Positions 61,794 to 64,000 of a stretch of DNA of 64,000 nt are shown here, in pieces. Where the stretch lies: contig UQIB01000006.1 of assembly GCA_900541015.1 (NCBI GenBank), positions 1 to 64,000 of the forward strand, in the 5' to 3' direction. How positions within the stretch are numbered: the first letter of the stretch is position 1; each line of letters begins with the position of its first letter. Made by a program: the position numbers and the translations under genes. Source of the DNA: an uncultured Collinsella sp. (GTDB lineage Bacteria; Actinomycetota; Coriobacteriia; Coriobacteriales; Coriobacteriaceae). The notes under the pieces were generated by a model. It did not search any database, was not told the origin of the DNA, and saw nothing but the letters and a program-made list of their open reading frames with translations.

Positions 61794-63371
61794 CTATCTC
61801 GCGGTGAGCGCGCAGCTGAAGCTGCCGATGCCGCTCGCTATGCGGCACACGTCGCCCGTTCGCGGCTCGTGTATGTACCTGTCGTCGCCGATGTAGATGG
61901 CCACGTGGCCCGAGCGGTAGAGGATGTCGCCGGGCCTCGCCTCCGAGAGCGGTATGCGCCTGAGCTCCTCGTACTGGGAACCCGTGTAGTGGCTTATGCG
62001 GATGCCCGCCTGCGCGTAGCAGTACTGCGTGAGCCCGCTGCAGTCGAGCGCCTTGCCGGGGGTCGAGCCTCCCCACACGTAGGGCACGCCGAGCTGGCTG
62101 TACGCCGCCTCGACGATCGCGTTCCCGTTCGCGGCCGGGTCCTTCAGGTCCTCGACCGTCATGGAGTCGAACCTGTAGAGGCCCCATTGCGCCATGATCG
62201 ACTTCAGGGACTCGACGTAGGACGAGTCGGTCGCCCAGCCGGCGTCCTTGAGCCCCTCGGCCATCCTGTCCGAGTCGTGCCTCTCGATCGCCTCGCGGAT
62301 GAGGGCGTTGCCCGAGTAGCGCTGCGCCTGCAGGAAGACCCTGCTGCGGAAGCGGATGCACTCGGCGTCGCCGGTGAAGCGGATGAAGCTCGCCGTGATC
62401 TGGGTGTGCTCGCTGGGCACGTACTCCTCGCTGGTGGCCCAGTTCGCCTTGCCGGCCACCTCGGGGCAGCCCGCGTAGCCCGACCACCACTTCATGCCGA
62501 AGAGGTTGTGGTCGCGCTCTGCGAGCCGGCTCATGCGGTCGCCCTGGCCGGACTCCTGGATGATCTGCGCGATGGTGCAGCCCGCCGGGTGCCCGTACTC
62601 CTCCTGGCACTCGAGCGCCGCCTCGACCATCTCGTAGGTGATGTAGGGCGGCAGCCCCTCGAGGCCCCGCTTGGAGGCCGCGTCGTCCCAGAAGCCGAAC
62701 AGCGCGCTCAGCAGCTGCGCGACGGCGATCGCGCAGGCGACGAAGGCCACGATGCCGGCCACCGCCCCGAGCAGGGCGGGCGCTGCGCCCGAGACCGCGC
62801 CCGCGATCGCGGAGGCGGCGCCCTTCGACCCCGCAGCGCGGGCCGCCTGGGCCGCCTGGTGCTTGGCCGGGGCGGTCGCGCCGGCTGCCTCGGGGCCGCG
62901 CGCGCCTCCCTTTGGGGCGCCGAGGGCGGTCGCCGCCTTGCGGCTGCCTCGGGCTGCTTTCTTCGCCTTCCTCTGCCGCAGCCTTCCCGCGGCCTTCTTG
63001 GCCGCACGCCCCGCGTCGTACATGCCCGAGGCGCCCTCGAGCTCCTCCGAGTCGTCGAGCTGGGAGACGGCCTCCCGGGCGATCGCCAGCTTCGCCGCAT
63101 CGACGCGCGAGCGCATCGCGGCCGCCGCGCGCCGGTCGCCGGCTGGTTGGGACAATTTGTCCCCGAGCCCGCCTTCCGGCGCGTCGGGCCCGGAAGGGCG
63201 CCCCTTCGCCGTTGCGGCGGGGCCTCCCGCCTCGTCGAGCGGGCCGGCACCCTCCGAGACGTTTCCCAGGGCGTCGCGCTCGGTCTCCGCGACGTCGCCC
63301 GCGGTGAGCACGTCGCGGCGCTGCGCCCCGACCACCTCGAGCATCCCGCCGCCCTCGCTCGGGCCGGCCAT
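61794..63371 (-). CDS. Bifunctional cell-wall hydrolase of the conjugation system (glucosaminidase + NlpC/P60)
   Basis: A 525-residue membrane-anchored protein. Residues 1-200 are disordered, with many charged and Ala residues; a transmembrane helix follows (about 205-235, LLGAVAGIVAFVACAIAVAQ). Then a glucosaminidase/FlgJ-like domain (GYAGCPEVAGKANWATSEEY) and a C-terminal NlpC/P60 endopeptidase with Cys444 in LDCSGLTQYCY, His in SGHVAIYIGD and YIHEP. It opens peptidoglycan for the mating channel, the role of VirB1/Orf14 proteins. The start at 63371 follows GGAGGAATAGGA; a longer frame overlapping the ATPase gene is not real. Confidence 0.86.
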   Translation of the reverse strand: MAGPSEGGGMLEVVGAQRRDVLTAGDVAETERDALGNVSEGAGPLDEAGGPAATAKGRPSGPDAPEGGLGDKLSQPAGDRRAAAAMRSRVDAAKLAIAREAVSQLDDSEELEGASGMYDAGRAAKKAAGRLRQRKAKKAARGSRKAATALGAPKGGARGPEAAGATAPAKHQAAQAARAAGSKGAASAIAGAVSGAAPALLGAVAGIVAFVACAIAVAQLLSALFGFWDDAASKRGLEGLPPYITYEMVEAALECQEEYGHPAGCTIAQIIQESGQGDRMSRLAERDHNLFGMKWWSGYAGCPEVAGKANWATSEEYVPSEHTQITASFIRFTGDAECIRFRSRVFLQAQRYSGNALIREAIERHDSDRMAEGLKDAGWATDSSYVESLKSIMAQWGLYRFDSMTVEDLKDPAANGNAIVEAAYSQLGVPYVWGGSTPGKALDCSGLTQYCYAQAGIRISHYTGSQYEELRRIPLSEARPGDILYRSGHVAIYIGDDRYIHEPRTGDVCRIASGIGSFSCALTAR

Positions 63372-63373
63372 TC

Positions 63374-64000
63374 CTATTCCTCCGCCTCTCGCGCCGCCCG
63401 GCGCATCTCGCGCTCGGCGACCTCTGCGGGCTTGGTGTTCCACAGGTCGTAGAGCAAGCCCCTCGGGAAGTCGTCGGTGATGGGCACGCGGATCCCGGCG
63501 CTGATGAGCAGCCCCTCGCCGGGCTTGACGGCGTCGCCGATGTAGCCGCGCTCCGTGGCGGAGAGCTGGAGCATCTCCGCCCATGCGTCGAGGTCGGCGG
63601 TGGACTGCTTGTGCAGCAGGAAGAACTCGGAGTTGAGCACCATGTCGCGTGCCTCGGCGTTGGCCAGCATGTGGCTCGTGTTCTGGCTGATGCCGGTGCA
63701 GATGAGGCCGAACTTGCGCCCCTCGCGCCACAGGCGGGCGAAGTACTCGACCACCGTCGGGTGCGCGAAGAGGCTCTGCACCTCGTCGATGTAGAGCCAG
63801 GTGTAGTTGGGGCGCGGCGGCGTGACCATCACGCGGTTGCGCACCATCTCGAGCGCCGTGATCATGCCGAACACGCGCATGTTCTGGCCGAGGCCGTGCA
63901 TGTCGATGTTGGTGATGCGGTTGTCGAGCGCCACGTTGCTCTGGCCGTTGAAGAAGGAGAACGCGCCCTTCACGTAGCGCTCGTAGCGCAGCGCGATGTC
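63374..64000 (-). CDS. VirB4/TraE-family conjugation ATPase (C-terminal part; continues beyond window)
   Basis: The last 208 codons of a conjugative ATPase. The Walker B-type motif YTWLYIDEVQSLFAHP, followed by the arginine-finger-like region GLICTGISQNTSHMLANAEA and SEFFLLHKQSTADLDAW, are characteristic of VirB4/TraE. It powers the type IV secretion channel. The N-terminus and Walker A lie outside the window. Two bases separate its stop from the next gene. Confidence 0.88.
   Translation of the reverse strand, partial: DIALRYERYVKGAFSFFNGQSNVALDNRITNIDMHGLGQNMRVFGMITALEMVRNRVMVTPPRPNYTWLYIDEVQSLFAHPTVVEYFARLWREGRKFGLICTGISQNTSHMLANAEARDMVLNSEFFLLHKQSTADLDAWAEMLQLSATERGYIGDAVKPGEGLLISAGIRVPITDDFPRGLLYDLWNTKPAEVAEREMRRAAREAEE

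Noticed and set aside
61794..63731. Longer version (645 codons) of the NlpC/P60 gene
   Set aside because: The extra N-terminus is the frame-shifted shadow of the VirB4-like gene; the ATG at 63371 has a strong ribosome-binding site.

Overview
The window comes from a GC-rich, probably anaerobic Actinobacterium. Gene content and style (type III glutamine synthetase, MetH with its reactivation domain on a separate gene, a murT-gatD fusion, PTS sugar uptake, several alcohol dehydrogenases, an orphan SARP-type regulator, VaFE surface proteins) fit a gut coriobacterium of the Collinsella type. This assignment is inference: no rRNA is present and no database search was possible.

Core chromosome (1-44525). 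A metal P-type ATPase with a small membrane partner is followed by a RHH/PIN toxin-antitoxin pair with a legible promoter and operator, then tmRNA (ssrA) and a repeat-rich intergenic region. Next come a patatin lipase, rplM-rpsI, glmM, a glucose-type EIIA, nagB, a 999-aa ATPase/SARP regulator, yhbY, a methyltransferase and a DUF711-type protein. A metF / MetH-reactivation / metH operon lies divergent from glnA (GSIII). tRNA-Glu is followed by an operon of two helical-repeat-like proteins and a fused MurT-GatD. Then come an iron alcohol dehydrogenase, glycerol dehydrogenase with a truncated paralogue, and a four-cluster ferredoxin. An alpha-glucoside locus (zinc dehydrogenase, GntR regulator, EIICB, GH4 6-phospho-alpha-glucosidase) carries mirror-image operators. 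The EIICB has no IIA domain, so the EIIA at 8917 may serve it. ychF, a small DUF1648-type membrane protein, an Xre regulator with a 24-bp palindromic operator, asparaginase and guaA complete the core.

Island A (44511-52535). The last 15 bases of guaA recur at 52521-52535, so about 8 kb between them is read as an island integrated at the guaA 3' end. It carries a cut-down excisionase-like gene, a double-HTH regulator, an ApeA-like HEPN protein, an orphan DinJ-type antitoxin, an Abi-family HEPN protein, a PHP-SMC-like ATPase with an overlapping small partner, and a decayed DUF262 (GmrSD-type) gene. This is a phage-defence cargo with no recombinase left.

Element B (52536 to beyond 64000). A yjdF gene with a candidate riboswitch leader, two small cargo genes and an uncharacterised coiled-coil gene pair are followed, on the minus strand, by a conjugation module: sortase, VaFE adhesin, VirB6/TrbL-like membrane protein, secreted protein, NlpC/P60 muramidase and the C-terminus of a VirB4/TraE ATPase. 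It is probably a second, conjugative element accreted at the same guaA site. Its far end lies outside the window.
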